Shown here piece by piece: positions 11,499 through 23,888 of a stretch of DNA of 64,000 nt. Both the position numbers and the translations under genes were made by a program. Position 1 is the stretch's first letter; each line of letters opens with the position of its first letter. The notes below the pieces were generated by a model, which was not told the DNA's origin, made no database searches, and saw only the letters and a program-made list of their open reading frames with translations. This stretch comes from Anomaloglossus baeobatrachus (Eukaryota > Chordata > Amphibia > Anura > Aromobatidae), in contig NC_134357.1 in NCBI RefSeq assembly GCF_048569485.1, forward strand, positions 361,161,024 through 361,225,023, read 5' to 3'.

Positions 11499-11629
11499 CT
11501 TTCCAAAAAGGTGGACCTAATCTAAAAAATATAGGGCACAGATAGCATTTTGTCTGCCTTCAGTTACCTGTAGAGGGAGCAGGGGAACTTGCTATATACT
11601 GTTTTATTCTACTGTTCAATGTATAAATT

Positions 11630-12390
11630 TAAAGGGTTTGCCTACGAACAAGTTACATTTTATTTAATAGATCTATGAGTAATACGTTCCATGACAGTGT
11701 ATTTAAAAAAAAAAAAATAAAAAATGTTCCTGTGCTGAGAATTTTGTAAATGTGTTATATACTCTTTGCTGTATCTGACCATGCAGAGCTGCTTCAGTTC
11801 GTGGTTGACACATCACTGCTCCTGGCCAGATGAGGCAGCATAAGTCACTTATGATAAGTGAGTATACATATAGAACAGCAGGGGCTCGCAGCTGCTACTT
11901 TCCCAGGTAACACATTTCCCTGTTTGTTTTATCACTATAGTTGGTGTCATCTGTGTCTCCATCCCTCTGAGCTCACCATAAATCAAGTCGGTGTCCTATA
12001 AACTCAGTGGTAGCTGAAGCTCCTAAGTCGGTGACTTGATTTAAAATGAGCTTAGAGGGCTGGAGATCTGGTAGAAACATTAGTTCCTGTGATAAAACAG
12101 GCAGGGAAATGTGTTAACTCAGGAAGCAGCAGCGAGCCCCTGCTGTTTTAATCTGTATACTAACTTATCATATATACTTTCTCCTTGACCAGGAGTTGTG
12201 GTATGGGCTGACCATGAACTGGAGCATCTCTTCATGCTCAGACACAGCAAATAACAGTCATAACAGGGGCACTTTTATAAGATTCTCAGCACTGGTATAA
12301 TTGTTTTTAGCACATGCAATTATGGAACTTATTATTATTTCAAGATTTACTGAATAAAATGTTTTGTTGTTTTTTTTTGTTTGGAAGACA
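11630..12390. repeat. Palindromic miniature element, diverged
   Basis: The arms pair across a centre near 12000. Examples are GCTGAGAATTTTGTAA against TTATAAGATTCTCAGC, CAGCAGGGGCTCGCAGC against GCAGCGAGCCCCTGCTG, and AAATCAAGTCGGTG against GTGACTTGATTT. The outer ends are worn, with TAAAGGGTTTGCC at the left and AAAACATTTTATTCAGT-like sequence at the right. Non-coding. Confidence 0.65.
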
Positions 12391-13848
12391 AGCCATTCAG
12401 GCTCCCTCTAGTGGTGGCTGTATGCAGACAATATTTTATTATTATATGCAATGGATTTGAATCCCTGTATCAGAGAAACAGAAATCTGACCAATGAAATA
12501 AATATATATTTTAAAAAATTATCAGTGAACTGCATCCCTGTGACAGCATAGAAATCCACTTTAAGTTTCCTCAAAAATAGACACTTTAAAGCAGTTGTCC
12601 ACTACTATATTTCATAGTACAAATGGTTCCATTGTGGCCTTATTAAAAAGTGTGGAAAAAAATATAACCCCCTAATAGCCTCTGCTCTCTCAGCTACTCT
12701 GCCTGTGTCCCCCGCTGGTTAATTGGTTGCAGCAGTAAAGTGACCTTGCCTGTTAGACGAGAGGGCAAGGAGACTATCTGGTACATGGGTAGCAGGTTGT
12801 GGAAATGGCAGGGGGCCATACGTTGATTAGCATGAGAATATGGGTTGGTTGTTTATTTTTAAGCCACCCTGGACTGGCTTGTACTGTAACCAATAGCAGT
12901 GGACCCTCTACTATAAGGGCATATGTAAGGCTGCCATACAGGGTTAGACTGTGAGTTCTAAGGAACCATTGTGCTGAACTACATATTGCACCTGACTTGG
13001 CTGGAGAGAACATTATGGATTTTGAACTGTAGATCTTGTGCCTACCAAGTGTCCTATTCAGTTTGGTGTTGGGGACCTTATGTATCCCATAAACTCTGGC
13101 TCTAGACCAGTTGAGCCCTTCATGGTTACCCTTAGAAGAATTTCATCTGTATGTGCTTCCTTGTGAAAGATTGGCTTGATTAAATATTGTGGCGACCAAA
13201 TTTTTATGACCTTTTTTTTTTGCTTAAACATCCCTATGATTTGGGATTATCTAGGATTGAATAATATGTGCAATTATCCAATTCGCTCCCATTAGTAGTA
13301 CTATTAATTGTCTGTAGTCCTTCAACAGACTGAAATGTTTTGCATAGGATCCTCCTAACTAATGGGATATAAAGTCAAAATGACCTTCTGATATGTCAGA
13401 TATACATGTGGGAAAGTCAAATTAGTGAAGGGTATGGTTTGCACCAGCAATGATTCTAGGAAGAAGCCCTTTTAGCTCTGCTCCCTTCAAGTTTGTCAGG
13501 TTTTGGAGGCGTCTGATATATTAGTTGAAGTATATTAAAATAGTCTGTGAAGGACAAGAAACCAAAAGTAACTGTGTGTGTATGGTTGTATATCACGTGG
13601 GACATACACATCTGATGTGCATCATCATTTAGCTGAGACCAACCATCTAATATCTATAGGGGTCTCCCGACACTCCCTGACCAGCTATTGTTATGGGTGA
13701 TCAGCACCAGACAGGTGGATTTCAGCTGCCCAATCCTTATATTCTAAGCGCCGGCAGGTTTTTGGGAGTAGTTTAGCTTACCTTGACTGAGATGAGCATG
13801 CATGTGAGTTGAGGCATTTTGGAGAAAGAAATAAACGTCAGCTATCTA
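12391..13848. other. TP53INP2: Intron sequence with one half-element
   Basis: A fragment at about 12585-12760 begins TAAAGCAGTTGTCCACTACT, resembling one arm of the element at 16851; no second arm was found. The rest is unassigned intron sequence. Confidence 0.4.
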
Positions 13849-14313
13849 AGACTGCTTTCACACATCAGTTTTTGCCATCAGGCACAATCCGGCAAAAACG
13901 CATCCGGCGTCTGTTGCCGGCGGATGCGTTTTATCCCCCATAGACTTCTATTAGCGCTGAATTGTGCCGGATGGCTTTCACCGGATCTGGCAAAATTTGC
14001 TCATCCCGCGGCCGGATGGAATGTTGAAGTGTCTCCGGCGAAAAACCGTATCGCACTGGATCCGGCGACGTACGGCGTGTTTTATAATGGAAGCCTATGG
14101 ACGCCGGATCCAGTGTAATACGGCAAAAAACAGATTACGGCTGCCGGATCCGGTCTTTTGAACTGAGCATGCTCAGTATCACAACGGATCTGTCAAACGG
14201 AAGGAACTGATGGAAAAAACTGTTGCAATTGATCGTTTTTTCGCCGGATCTGTCACATCACTCTTTTCGCCGGATCGTGCCTGATGGCAAAAAACTGATA
14301 TGTGAAAGCAGGC
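13849..14313. repeat. Miniature element with about 45-bp inverted ends, CTGCTTTCACA group
   Basis: Ends CTGCTTTCACACATCAG and CTGATATGTGAAAGCAG are inverse, and the match continues through TTTTTGCCATCAGGCAC. The interior repeats CCGGATC and GCCGG words. A longer relative with the same ends lies at 29293-30228. Non-coding. Confidence 0.8.
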
Positions 14314-14619
14314 TAATACATAAGATAATTGCACACATTATACTAGCCCTGATATCTTCAAACTAGAGGATATGTAAATAACTTATGAGAAGCATGTCTT
14401 GTATAAACACAGAACGTTTTTGAATGGGAATTTAATGGCATAGTCAACAAAAAAAAATCATTGGTAAGGATAGACACCTATATGACGTCTATAATGGTTT
14501 TCATAACTAATAACTTCCCCATCCTTTTTCCCATTCCCCACCCCTTCTTTTTTTAACACTGTATGTATGTGGCCCTCCATCTTTCTTCCACTCCTAACTT
14601 TACTCCTTGGCCATATCAG

Positions 14620-14929
14620 ATAGCTACACCTTAACCTCAAGTGGGGAAGATGTGGCAGAAGGCCAAACGGACAGCATTGCCTCCAGCCCACTGCCACACT
14701 CCCTGGGTGAGAGGATTGGTTGGTCCATACCCCCCCACCCACCCCAATCGATGGACGAGAGCTGGTTCGTTACCCCTCCCCCCTGTTTCACTGCAGAGGG
14801 TCCTGGCCACAATGCGGTTGGAAGCAGTCCGCTAGAAGACCTCCTGATCGAGCACCCAAGCATGTCTGTATACATCACCAGTGGCAGCATCGTGGTGGAG
14901 CAAGAAACCATTGAATTAACCAGAGACAG
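14620..14929 (+). CDS. TP53INP2: TP53INP2 coding exon 2
   Basis: Opens after acceptor CCATATCAG and ends at GACAG followed by GTATGT. It enters in phase 1 (G|AT, making Asp) and leaves in phase 2. It carries the two best-conserved blocks of the family, MDESWFVTPPPCFTAEGPG and SPLEDLLIEHPSMSVY, which match the human protein almost residue for residue. These conserved segments are known to be needed for nuclear export and for binding autophagy partners. The segment between DSYTLTSSG and SMDESWF is variable and rich in Ser and Pro, as in other vertebrates. Confidence 0.95.
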
Positions 14930-15162
14930 GTATGTAATATACATTTACAATATGTATTGTACAGAACAAATGAGGGCAAGTGTGTGGGGATGGAGGGGGG
15001 TCTATAAGATAAAAGTTAATTTGTCTACCTTATGGATTGATAGTCTAGAAGTTAGGATGAACAGGACACAGTAACGGGGTTAGAGGTATCTTTTTTTTAC
15101 TTTTCTATATTAGGTTATAGAAAAAGGCTTATAATGTCTACCTTTTTTTTTTTTCTCTGCAG

Positions 15163-15418
15163 ATCACGATCACCGTCCAAAACCAGAGTGGAGCGTCGCA
15201 CACCCCACCATGCCAGCTCAGTTGCTGCCAAAGCCGCTATTTTAGGAAAAGTAGGTCAAGTCTCAAGGATCCAACGCGCCAAAGCTATGGTGGATAAGCG
15301 CAAGCTAGGACGTAAAAATCTACAAAGGCAGAATCTGGCACGGGAGTTCCAGGGTCGCAATGCAGTGCGTCACCGCAATTATATGTGCCAACCAAGGCAG
15401 CGCCAGTGCAACCACTGA
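15163..15418 (+). CDS. TP53INP2: TP53INP2 last coding exon, basic C-terminus
   Basis: Opens after a long T-run and CTCTGCAG and ends with TGA at 15416-15418. The protein is highly basic: SRSPSKTRVERRTPHH, then AKAAILGKVGQVSRIQRAKA and LQRQNLAREFQGRN, ending QPRQRQCNH. The human protein has ALLEKAGQVRRLQRA, VQRQNRARE and QPCQRQFNY in the same order. This tail acts as a nuclear and nucleolar targeting signal in the family. Entry phase 2 completes an AGA codon with the previous exon. Confidence 0.94.
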
Positions 15419-16079
15419 CCTTCGTTTAGCTTGTTTACATGAACATGGGCATTATCTCTACCCAGAATTCTCCTGTCCTGCCTCATGGGTTGGCAATACC
15501 GTCTCTTGCCTCTTCTTTTCCTTACCCTAAGCACAAGATCACCATTCCCCTTTATTTTCCGGTAGTAAACATACCCTAATGCCAAGGGTGCTGTAAGTAC
15601 ATAGAATTTCCAGCATTATTAAGGAAAAAGGTAATCTCCACAGTTTGCTGAGAAGTTACCCGAACCCTTGAAAGGCAATATATTTATTTTATGTTCTCAG
15701 TTATTATGGTCACACCCAATACTATAGTCATTATAGAAAACTGTATTCTTGTTATTCATGTTAACACTGTCTATTTTCAGAAATGTAGTCCCTAAACTGT
15801 AGTGCCCAAAGGTTGGCATGTTGCAATACGTACAGTTATTTCTGACCCAATAGGTTCATTGAGTATATATGAATTGATATTCTACACTACCTTTTATGAT
15901 CCATTTATAATTACGTTTAGGAAAAAACTATATTGTCCTCTATTATTCATTGTAATAGATGTGATCACTTACATCTAGTGGATAAATCAAGTTACCCCTT
16001 ACATAGTGTATTCACTAAACACTGAGTACATAGGTTATGGAACGCAATATACACATTTTATTGGTATAAAGCGAATATA

Positions 16080-16125
16080 GTTAATATTTATTCATTTATA
16101 TAGCGCTGTTAATTCCACAGTGCTT
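16080..16125 (-). repeat. 3' tail fragment of the frog tRNA-derived SINE
   Basis: TTATATAGCGCTGTTAATTCC, read in reverse, matches the GCGTTATATAAA end of the SINE at 54053-54302. Only the tail remains. Confidence 0.5.
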
Positions 16126-16673
16126 TCATTTCCAACATGTCCATTGAGTTTGTAATGCGTTTCCTTCACTTGACAGAGGGACCTGCAATGCTTGGCTTCA
16201 GCAGAAAGTGGTCGCAGGTTGACAAATGGCACGTGGATGTAGATGAACTGGGAAGGAGTGAAGGGTATATGGGACAGAAAGGTAATCTGATGAGCCTGAT
16301 TTGATATAACGGTAATAAGAAAGAGAGATGATGGTTAGTACGTAAGGCTGCTGTTCAGACTGATGAAGTCAGAACAATTGTGGAGTAAAAAAAAAAAATC
16401 TACTTTACTATTTCCGTTATATTTCAATCCTTATTTTTAAGTAAATTTATATATTTTAATGAAAAATGCCTTTTTAGTACTACAGTGTTGAAAAGAGGAC
16501 TGGTCTTTTGAGCGCTAGTAATAGGTCTTTAGTCTTGATCTTTATAGAATATTAAGCTTTATTGTTATCTATTATCTTTTTACAGTGATCACTCCACGGG
16601 TGCTCCTCATATGCGCTATTATCTTTTTACAGTCATTTTTTAGTACTACAGGTATCAAGACAATTAGAAAAAA

Positions 16674-16679
16674 AATAAA
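16674..16679 (+). promoter_or_regulatory. TP53INP2: Candidate poly(A) signal AATAAA for TP53INP2
   Basis: AATAAA followed within 15 bases by T/C-rich TGCTTCTCCTCC. Confidence 0.4.
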
Positions 16680-16835
16680 GTGCTTCTCCTCCTTTAAACG
16701 AGCGCCTGTCTTGTCCCATTGGTAGTGTCTAATATTGCAGCTCAGCCCTAGTCACTTGAGTGGGGCAGAGTTGCTCAGATTAGACCCAGTCTTTAGCTGT
16801 GTCTGTGTTTAGCAAAAGTGATGCTGTTTATGAGG

Positions 16836-16841
16836 AATAAA
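16836..16841 (+). promoter_or_regulatory. TP53INP2: Second candidate poly(A) signal AATAAA
   Basis: AATAAA just upstream of the transposon at 16851. A weaker or alternative end for TP53INP2 transcripts. Confidence 0.3.
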
Positions 16842-16850
16842 GGTTATCTT

Positions 16851-17248
16851 AAAGAGGTTGGCCACTTCTTTTACATTGGTGGCCTATCCTTAGGAAAGGT
16901 TATCAATGTCTGATTGGCTTGGGTACAACATCTCGTACCCCGGCCGATCAGCTGTTTTCGGTCCCAGCGGCAGCAGGTGGCTGGAAATGCTCTGTTCCGG
17001 AGCTGCTCAGTCTTCTGGTAGTGGCCATGCCAGGTACTGCACATCCTCCTCCTATTGACCTGAATGGGAGGCAGATGTGCAGTATACAGCGACGGCCGCT
17101 ATCAGTTAACTGGGAAGCTCTGGAAGTGACCATTTCCGACTGCCTGCACAGAGAACAGCTGCTTAGCTGTTGGACCCTGGCCGATCAGTCATTGATGATT
17201 TATAATAAGGGTAGGCCATCAATGTAAAAGTAGTGGACAACCTCCTTA
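16851..17248. repeat. Miniature element with AAAGAGGTTGGCCAC ends
   Basis: Left AAAGAGGTTGGCCACTTC and right GTAGTGGACAACCTCCTT are inverse, and the match continues through TTTTACATTG. The interior pairs GGTGGCCTATCCTTA with TAAGGGTAGGCCA. Non-coding. Confidence 0.75.
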
Positions 17249-18411
17249 AATATTCCTATACAACATGTTTAATGGTTGTATTACCAGCCCTTTTATTTAC
17301 CGAGAAGGCACATGGTGATAAATCTCCATACCATGTGCAGGCTCTTCGTTTGTTACAGCAGCCTTACTGTCATGTATAAGAGAACAGAGCTCGAGCATTG
17401 CATGTCCCTCATGTACTCAGTGTGGGTGACCTGATTTATAATAATGATGTTGGGGTTTGTTCACATATTACATATTAATTGTGTCTGGTCCACGTATTTA
17501 GCAAAAAAAAAAAAAAATCATCCGGACACAACTGATGGAAATGTTGTCTACTATTCAAACGTCCATAGAAGGATCAAAAATCACTACATAAGATGTTTCT
17601 TGATCCCAAAATCTATTCTGGTGCAGAAATGATCCCAAAGAAATCAATGGGATCAGTTCTATTCCTAAATGGATAATATAGAATGGCAGGAGATATGTGG
17701 TTGTTTACCATTCTGAATGCCAGTGCGGTTATGTCTCTGCACTAGTATGGTAGTATGTTCCGGTATACACTATCCACCCCTGCCAGTCAGGCTTCTAGTT
17801 AGTGACTGGTATCTGTATGATGCCCTGTGAAGGGCACTCCTCATAGAATTCATATATACAACATTGTACAATTAACCTTCTAATAACTTAACCTTGTGAA
17901 TGCGCTAGCACAGAGACGGTATAAAGGACAAGGTTATGACTGAACAAACCTTCACCCTGGTAGTGACCTAACCGACAGACTTGTATATAATCACTTCAAA
18001 GGTGCTTACTAGAGTAACGTTCTCTAATGGCGTGTACATATTTTAGAACACTATGAAGCATGTGTGAGTATTTGACAACCGCGTTTTCACAAATGGGAAT
18101 ATGCACGGTTAGTGTGATCCATTAGATGCCTCACCGTTACCAGATAGATGTTTTGCTTCATTTTCTTTTATAAAGGACTTCAGTGAATGATGTGTCAACT
18201 CGTTTTAGAAGAATTGTGTGCATGTGTGAAGAAATGTACATTTCTGTGTGGACTCAGGGACCCCATCAGCTAGTGAGGAAGTGATCTGGATGTGCATGTG
18301 AAATTAAACATACTTATACCCCTACCCACAGCGCAGGCAGACCTTTTGGGGCTCAGCCAATTGTATATCAACTCTGTTGGAAATGCTAACATCACAGACT
18401 GTTCCATCTAT
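17249..18411. other. Intergenic, no gene seen
   Basis: Unassigned sequence. A stretch from about 17449 (TTTGTTCACATATTAC) looks like a worn fragment of a miniature element. No conserved reading frame recognised. Confidence 0.35.
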
Positions 18412-18745
18412 GGGCTCAATTCATGAAGGTATCTTCAAATGTCGCAAAATTTTGGTGCACCTCAAAGTTGCGTCGAAATTTTACAACTTTTGTCCTGCCA
18501 GTACCAGCCACCTTACCCAAAATGGGTGAAGGTGGGGTACAGCATACCGTAGCAAGGCCCGACAAATTCCTCAAAATTACACCAGAAATGTACTTCAGTC
18601 CCTGACTTAAGATAATTTCTGGAGAGGTATAAAATGTGCCTAATTCATTGGTGGTGTGTATATCTCAATGAATAAGGGGCACGTTACTTGACCGATGCCT
18701 TCATTAAAATGGGCATGCACAACATCAGGCTTAATGAAACGGGCC
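18412..18745. repeat. Small transposon with GGGCTCAATTCAT ends
   Basis: Left GGGCTCAATTCATGAA and right TTAATGAAACGGGCCC are imperfect inverse copies of 16 bases. No coding capacity. The superfamily is not certain. Confidence 0.5.
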
Positions 18746-19614
18746 CTACATGTTAGCCTGGCCCTCGAAATCGCTGCTGTGAGTGTGTAGGCTACAAGTT
18801 CACTTTATTGTAGATATCAACCATATTGTAATTGTTGAGCTTTATCTGGCTTGCTTACTTCAGTGGCAGATGTTTTGCTAACCCCCTCTGACACTGAAAG
18901 GGCAGCCATTTTAATACTCTTCTCCATCCATTTTGTTGCAGTGGTTAAATGTGTTACGTGCATCTTCATATACTTGTTCTGTATGACTAGAAAACTGTGT
19001 TTTGTGTAGGGAAACTATACTACATCCCTTGTCTTCAGTTCAAGCCCCCATGGTGCCCATGAGTATGCTGGTATCTGAGCATGAGTTGGGAAAGTGGTCA
19101 CATTAGAAGACCTTGTTATCACCATTTTGATTCCTGTGGATTGAGAGAGGGCCACATTCAGTATTTACCATCCTATCCATGGGCAACTAGGAGACTTGAA
19201 ATGAAGATTTGGGGCAAATTCAGCTTTCTGGCAAGAAAGGATTATAGTTACTTGACTAATTCTACCATGACCCCATTAATGTCAAGTACGAAGTTGAATA
19301 TGTCACAATTTGTTTGATTATTGCAGTGATAACATAACCTTTTGATTAGTGAAGTGACGTTATAGCATAAATTTAGGCTTCAATTATATCTGATAATTAT
19401 TCTACTGAAAAAGGGAGGCAGCTGTTTAATCAAGGTCATATTCCATCTAATCTTTGGCCATATTTTCACACTGATTTTTTTTTTTTCCCCCCACTTAAAA
19501 ATCCCCTTTGAAAAAAGGAAATCCTTGACCAAAAAATGCAAATTATTGGATACTGAAATTATAGCCGTGTGAAGGTCTTTAATAATAAAAAAAAAAATTG
19601 AAAATTTTTCAGAA
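18746..19614. other. Intergenic, no gene seen
   Basis: Unassigned AT-rich DNA with a T-run and C-run near 19475. Nothing coding recognised. Confidence 0.35.
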
Positions 19615-19852
19615 TTGATGATGAGCGATCACTACCAAGCAGAGGCGCTCTGTACTTGTACCAAGCATTTGGACGCGTGGACGGGCTTGACTCGACTAAT
19701 AAGTCAATGGGGAACTCAAGCATGTTTCTGGAAGATTTTGTTGGAGTTCCCCATTGACTTCTATTATACTCGGTAGACTGTCGCGCCCGTCCGAACGTCC
19801 AACTGCTGAGTAGTGAGCACCCGAGCATAGTAGTGCTCACTCATCACTATTA
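19615..19852. repeat. Miniature element, GATGAGCGATCACTAC group
   Basis: The arms pair around a centre near 19735: GTCAATGGGGAACTC against GAGTTCCCCATTGAC, and ends GATGAGCGATCACTAC against GTAGTGCTCACTCATC. Non-coding and short. Confidence 0.7.
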
Positions 19853-20429
19853 ATAATGTGTACTTATAAGTACCACTATTAATGATATTAGTCCTTCCCA
19901 CATCTGCTGTTGGCGTGACCTAAGAAATAGACACAATTGTAAAATTATGTCCAATTTCCCTTTAAAAAAATAAAATAAAAAAAAAATACAGTAACAAAAA
20001 AAGAAACAAAAAATGGTTAAAATTATATATTTATGTGTAACTTATGATTAGCATTGCTTTTCTGCTGTGTGTAAAATAAATAGTAAACTTGATAAAGTAA
20101 ATGAATACCCTACAATCATAGGATATAGTAAACTCTAGATTATAATGAAATAGCTATTTAAATCGGAAGTTCCACCATAAGATAATATGCTGCACGGTTT
20201 GGGAAAAAAAAAAGTCAATTTGATATTTTTGCCATTCGTTAACGATATTTAAGACATGCTAGCTTGTAGTATATTACTAGGGAGCCAGGGCAGATTCATT
20301 TAGAATATTTTACATGCGGTGATTAAAATCTAGACTAAATCTACATGTTAAAACCAGACTCCATTGCACTAGGTGCATACATATAGTTACTGGCATGGCA
20401 AAGTTTTAGCAGATTCTGCTTATTTCCCT
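19853..20429. other. Intergenic, no gene seen
   Basis: AT-rich with several A-runs (about 19960-20010). Nothing recognised. Confidence 0.35.
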
Positions 20430-20635
20430 TAGGGGACGGTTCCACTTGCGTATGACTTGTGCGAGTCTCGCATCAGCATCACCTGTTACAGCCTGATGCT
20501 CTCCGCACAGGAAGCACCTCAGCTGCATAGAAATACATGCAGCCGACCAGCTCCTGTCAGAAGAGTGTGCGGCCGTGCCGGGGGATACTGATGCGAGACT
20601 TGCACGAGTCATAAGCAAGTGGAACCATACCCTTA
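20430..20635. repeat. Short palindromic miniature element
   Basis: Ends AGGGGACGGTTCCACTTG and CAAGTGGAACCATACCCT are inverse. Inside, TGACTTGTGCGAGTCTCGCATC pairs with its inverse. Total about 205 bases. Confidence 0.75.
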
Positions 20636-20864
20636 TTGTGATCCTCTACCACCTTGACTATCTAGGTAGCAACCGTTTTAAGATTTGGCTGCTGAACTGA
20701 GCATAGGAAGCTCAAGCAACTATACAATATACTGCCAGTCCATGTTATTCAGACTTGTTTTAGCTCACTCCTACTCAGACACAAGAAAACATACACAAAA
20801 CAAATGCACAGATCGCGAAGAATAAACATACCAAAAAGCAAAATTAAATTGTAAGTATAGCAAG

Positions 20865-21507
20865 TAGAAATGAGCAGACCCGTGGAATTTCGACAGTAAT
20901 GATGAGTTGGATTTTACACACAATATAATATATATAATATTGTAAAATCCAGCTCACCATTACTGTTGTCCACCTTTTTGTTCAGAACTCGAACAGACTG
21001 GTAAATAATGACAAGATGGTCCAGCTCAAATGAACAACTTGTTCATTATTGCTTGGAAAATTCTTAAACGGGACATCAAGTATTTACACGGAAAACGCCA
21101 TAGTGGTGTAAGCATCCACCCATGATTAAGGGTGGATGCACACCAGATATGCGTTGACGCACATGCTACTATAGTGTTTTCTGTTTAAATACTTGATGAC
21201 CCGTCAATAAGAATTTTTCAAACTTAAGAAGTTACACATTTGAGCTGGACCATCTTGTCTCGACCACAGGCAGCGGTATTTTTTGTTTAGTGCACACTAC
21301 ATTTAATCACGCTGGTGTTACCCCCAGTGTGAGCTGTTCATCAGTGCAAGCAGCTCGCACTGGGCCAAGCGTACCCGAGCACATCGATGCTCACTCTAGT
21401 GGCTTGCATATGTAAAGCACTTGAACACTTTTTTTCTTTATCTTTTTTGTAAAGTCCATTTTCGGTACGAACACCGAACTTTAAAGTCTGAATCTGCTCA
21501 TCTCTAG
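20865..21507. repeat. hAT-like non-autonomous element with inner palindromes
   Basis: Ends TAGAAATGAGCAGAC and GTCTGAATCTGCTCATCTCTA are inverse. The 8 bases outside each end (ATAGCAAG and GTAGCAAG) match at 7 of 8, the duplication length of hAT transposons. The interior holds two further hairpins, at about 20900-20965 and about 21010-21262. The second, with GACAAGATGGTCCAGCTCAAA and its inverse, is probably a separate insertion. Confidence 0.65.
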
Positions 21508-21644
21508 TAGCAAGTAGTATAGAAATGTCTATAGGACCTCATACTGATGACTCCACTGTGCCAAAGTAAGCTTGCACATATACCTATGCCATCAAACCAT
21601 TCATTATGTAGTGGGTGGGGGGATATTACCAAATCATATTCAGT

Positions 21645-22096
21645 TAGGCCTCAATCAGACGTCTATTTTTCATGTATGTTTTCTGTCCTTGTTTTTCATG
21701 GAGAAAATACATACTCATTGAAGTCTATGATGCTGTTCAGATATCAGATATCCAAGTTTTTTTGGTTTTTTTTTTTTTTTTTTTTTTTTGCAGAACATCT
21801 GCTTGCAAAAAAAAAATAAAATTGAATGATCCATTTTAGTTCAATCACCCACAGTCTATGGGTCTGAAAAGGACGGACAAGTACACCCTTCCCATACGTA
21901 TATAATCTATACATTTTCCGTTTTTACCAACATAATGTGTATAAGTTTTGTAGGGTTTTTTTTTATTTTTTTTTCTTGCATATGAGAAAATGGCTGATAG
22001 TGACAGACAAACCAAACACTGATGAAAATCTGACCCAGCATATTACTGAAGGTCTGTCCATTTTTTTTCATTTATGTCTAAAAAATGTCTGAGGCC
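21645..22096. repeat. Worn miniature element, AGGCCTCA ends
   Basis: Left TTAGGCCTCAATCAGACGT and right ATGTCTGAGGCC are inverse. The inside is T-rich with long T-runs at about 21768-21790 and 21950-21975. Strongly diverged. Confidence 0.5.
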
Positions 22097-22693
22097 CACG
22101 ATCCTAATATAAAGCCTAGAGTGAATGGAAGCTCCAGCTCTGGTTAGGATCCCATCTAGTCAAGTCAATATATATGGCAAGGGTGAGGTGTCCTAATGGG
22201 CACATCTTCCTTCCCTTGTGGGCAGAATAGAGTAGGGAAATATTGAGGCACAAATGGCAACAAAGCTGGAGTTTCCCAGTAGGGAAAATGGCCACAGTAC
22301 TCAGTTGTCTGGATTTGCAGCTGACCACCATTCATTTTCATAAAGGTGAGCCGCAGACAAAACTAATAAAAAAAAAAAAATAGGGGCAGGGGTCCAGGAA
22401 TAAAACATACACTTTGTTTTATAAACCTGTAGTAGATTAAATGTTGCACCATGGTGAGGATATATTGAAAAGGTCTAAGATTAATAGTATGCCATGCCTG
22501 GCTACATCCAATAACTGTCTGTCGTATCTGGTATTGCACTCCAGGAGCCTTACTAATTATCAGATGTGCCCAATATCTGCCCACACATTGTGCCATTCAG
22601 TCAGATTCTCATGTCGTGGAGCCTCCGTCAGCACTTCATGTCAATACTTGCATTTCCCATAAGTTAACAATGCTGGGATAGCTAAATGTGCTA
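22097..22693. other. Intergenic, no gene seen
   Basis: Unassigned sequence between two miniature elements. Confidence 0.35.
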
Positions 22694-23027
22694 TTAAAGA
22701 GGACCAACCACCAGGATTTTCATATATAAACTAAAGCCATTGATGTACTGGCACCATCATGCTGATTCTAAACATACTTTAGTTATGAGATCAGATGTAT
22801 ACTTTCTGAAATATAGGCAAGTAAAGTTTGACATGTTATTTGATGGTAGGTGCAACGGAATATCTATCATCAAATAACAGTGCATTTCACAAACTTTACT
22901 TGCCTATATTTCAGAAAATATACATCTGATCTCACAACTAAAGGTATGTATATAATCAGCATGATATCACCAGTATAGCACTGGCTTTAGTTTATATATG
23001 AAAATTCTGGTGGTTAGTTCTCTTTAA
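22694..23027. repeat. TTAA-type palindromic miniature element
   Basis: TTAA at both ends (22694-22697 and 23024-23027). The arms AGAGGACCAACCACCAGGAT and ATTCTGGTGGTTAGTTCTCT are inverse, and nearly the whole 334 bases fold on themselves around 22860. Non-coding. Confidence 0.8.
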
Positions 23028-23509
23028 GGCCCCCCCATACAAATTAGACTGTGAGGTGAACCTGCTGATATTGACAGTCTGTGTATGGTGGCACTGGCCA
23101 CCTGCTGGTCAGGAGAAGCAATATTTATCACATTGTTCTCACGAAAATAAGCTGCCATCTGATGTAACTGTTGGCGGCTTTCTCATAGAGAATACAGTAG
23201 TGCTGGGCCGAGCAAGCGTTCCTGTGTATGGGAGTGTCTGCTAAGATGGCAGTCTGTCAGACCATCAGGCAACAGTCATTAAATGTGTATGGCCAGCCAT
23301 ACTCCTCCTATAACTAGGCTTTACCATACCCCTTCTCAATGTGTCATGTGTCCACAGTCTGACACTATCCAATCAATATCAGTGTAGGGACACCCCAAAT
23401 CGAGACAGGCAAAAACTTCACCCCATTTTGTAACTTATTTCCCAAAAATATAACAGAGGCTTGGCACAATGCAAAATAAGAGAGGTTTAAGAATTGTTAT
23501 CAATACTAG
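23028..23509. other. Intergenic, no gene seen
   Basis: Unassigned; no conserved reading frame or complete repeat recognised. Confidence 0.35.
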
Positions 23510-23888
23510 TAAGGCCTCGCTCCCAGTTGCGTTTAAAATGGACGAGTGCAATCCGATAAAACATCTGATTGCACTCGCACTGATGTTAAGCAATAGGACC
23601 GTACTCATCTGCTAGTTTTCCTGCATGAGAAAAAAATTGCAGCAGGCTATGATTGGCAAGTCTATGGGAACGTGTGAAACATCGGACTGCACTCAGATGA
23701 CATCTGAGTGCAGTGCAACATAGACTCAAGCGGTGGAGAAGATGGAGAAATTAATCTCTCCTTCTCCACAACTGTGATTCGACTGTCGCATGCGAGAGAC
23801 CTGGAGAACAGTAAATGACTCCGCTCGCAGCAGAGTGTCATTGGCATATAGTATCCGATGCTGTACACAATTAGGGTCGAGGCCTTGT
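23510..23888. repeat. Miniature element, AAGGCCTCG ends
   Basis: Left TAAGGCCTCGCTC and right GTCGAGGCCTTGTA are inverse. The interior pairs GATTGCACTCG-like words with CTGAGTGCAGT-like words. Non-coding. Confidence 0.55.

Larger units (their letters stand above)
2350..14619 (+). other. TP53INP2: TP53INP2 intron between coding exons 1 and 2
   Basis: A 12.3-kb intron with a GTAAGG donor and a CATATCAG acceptor. About 7.5 kb of it is a young LTR element inserted antisense to the gene (3961-11498). Without that element and three miniature transposons it would be under 4 kb. Confidence 0.85.
15419..16841 (+). other. TP53INP2: TP53INP2 3' UTR (probable)
   Basis: Mostly non-repetitive, AT-rich DNA after the stop codon, with poly(A) signals at its end. 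It contains a short SINE-tail fragment at 16080-16125. The length would be about 1.2-1.4 kb. Confidence 0.5.
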
